Source: Paenibacillus sp. USDA918EY
Lineage (GTDB): Bacteria; Bacillota; Bacilli; Paenibacillales; Paenibacillaceae
Length of the DNA stretch: 64,000 bases
Assembly: GCF_009870825.1 (NCBI RefSeq)
Contig: NZ_WTWY01000001.1
Span: 310,001-374,000, forward strand
Reading direction: 5' to 3'
The notes under the pieces were generated by a model. The model did no database searches. It had not been told where the DNA came from and saw nothing but the letters and a program-made list of their open reading frames with translations. Of this stretch, positions 63,816-64,000 are shown one piece after another. Positions within the stretch are counted from its first letter, which is position 1; each line of letters starts with the position of its first letter. Position numbers and translations under genes: made by a program.

Positions 63816-64000
63816 ATGGCAAAGATAAAACGTGAAGATGTTATAGAGGAGGCGCTTGCACTTCTTAAAGAGGGTGGATTAGAGGCGATTACAACCAGGC
63901 GTTTGGCACAGAGATTAGGAGTTGAATCAGCATCGCTATATTGGCATGTAAAAGATAAGGCAACGCTGCTTGGGGAGATGGCCTCTGCTATAATCGACAG
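63816..64000 (+). CDS. Tet-type TetR repressor (3' end outside window)
   Basis: N-terminal 61 residues of a repressor resembling tetracycline repressors: IKREDVIEEALALLKEGGLE, AITTRRLAQRLGVESASLYW and HVKDKATLLGEMASAI. The T-T-R-x-L-A-Q-x-L-G-V-E-x-x-x-L-Y-W-H-V-K pattern is the TetR(B) recognition module, in agreement with the tetO-like operators next door. GGAG lies before the ATG. Effector unknown; the rest of the gene is missing from the window. Confidence 0.92.
   Translation, partial: MAKIKREDVIEEALALLKEGGLEAITTRRLAQRLGVESASLYWHVKDKATLLGEMASAIID

Overview
The window looks like a chromosomal segment of a Paenibacillus-type member of the Bacillota. The evidence is protein content: an AraC regulator with a membrane sensor next to LplB/LplC-type sugar permeases, SLH-anchored surface protein, multi-domain GH18 chitinases, FosB, many strong AGGAGG ribosome sites and frequent TTG/GTG starts. 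No rRNA, tRNA, CRISPR array or complete insertion sequence was seen. The first gene runs in from the left edge and the last (a TetR repressor) runs off the right edge.

Layout. 1-8.4 kb: a fucosyl-glycan uptake and breakdown locus (sensor-regulator, two permeases, binding lipoprotein, GH29 fucosidase, sugar isomerase-like protein) with a cre-like site and closing terminator. 8.4-18.8 kb: small transcription units, including a TetR repressor divergent from a double SnoaL-like protein, a YhgE-like membrane protein, an Lrp regulator, an OYE-type flavin oxidoreductase with a frameshift at its start, an MFS pump, and several broken genes. 18.9-22.2 kb: a secreted Lys/Ala/His-rich protein, an OmpR-type two-component system and an octapeptide-repeat protein. 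22.5-31.2 kb: GNAT, two tandem chitinases, a split threonine/serine exporter and glycerate kinase. 31.3-42.7 kb: methyltransferase with peptidase T, a kinase-like protein, an autoregulated TipA/MerR regulator, a PPOX protein and a 2032-residue SLH-anchored metallophosphoesterase. 43-55.9 kb: DinB, GNAT, glutamate racemase, an MBL hydrolase, butanediol dehydrogenase divergent from a LacI regulator, a TPR protein, FosB, a histidine phosphatase, 1-phosphofructokinase, a HAD phosphatase, a TrpXYZ-like ABC importer and a GyrI-like protein.

56-64 kb is visibly richer in A+T and looks like accessory DNA. It holds a run of decayed genes (unknown remnant, BlaI-type repressor with operators still intact, Nudix fragment, frameshifted unknown gene), then a stalk-domain secreted protein, a lipoprotein, and a Tet-type module in which two near-identical tet-operator palindromes lie between a TetR repressor and a CocE-type hydrolase plus DHA2 efflux pump.

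The most notable items are the Tet-operator-controlled hydrolase/pump pair, the in-frame UGA replacing a likely tryptophan in a BsuPI-domain gene, the OYE frameshift in an A/T homopolymer, the octad RGxRTxG repeat protein, and the paired LacI-type operators between bdhA and its neighbour. I did not find a clearly new multi-gene system; the Tet module is the nearest candidate. All assignments are by reading; no database search was run.
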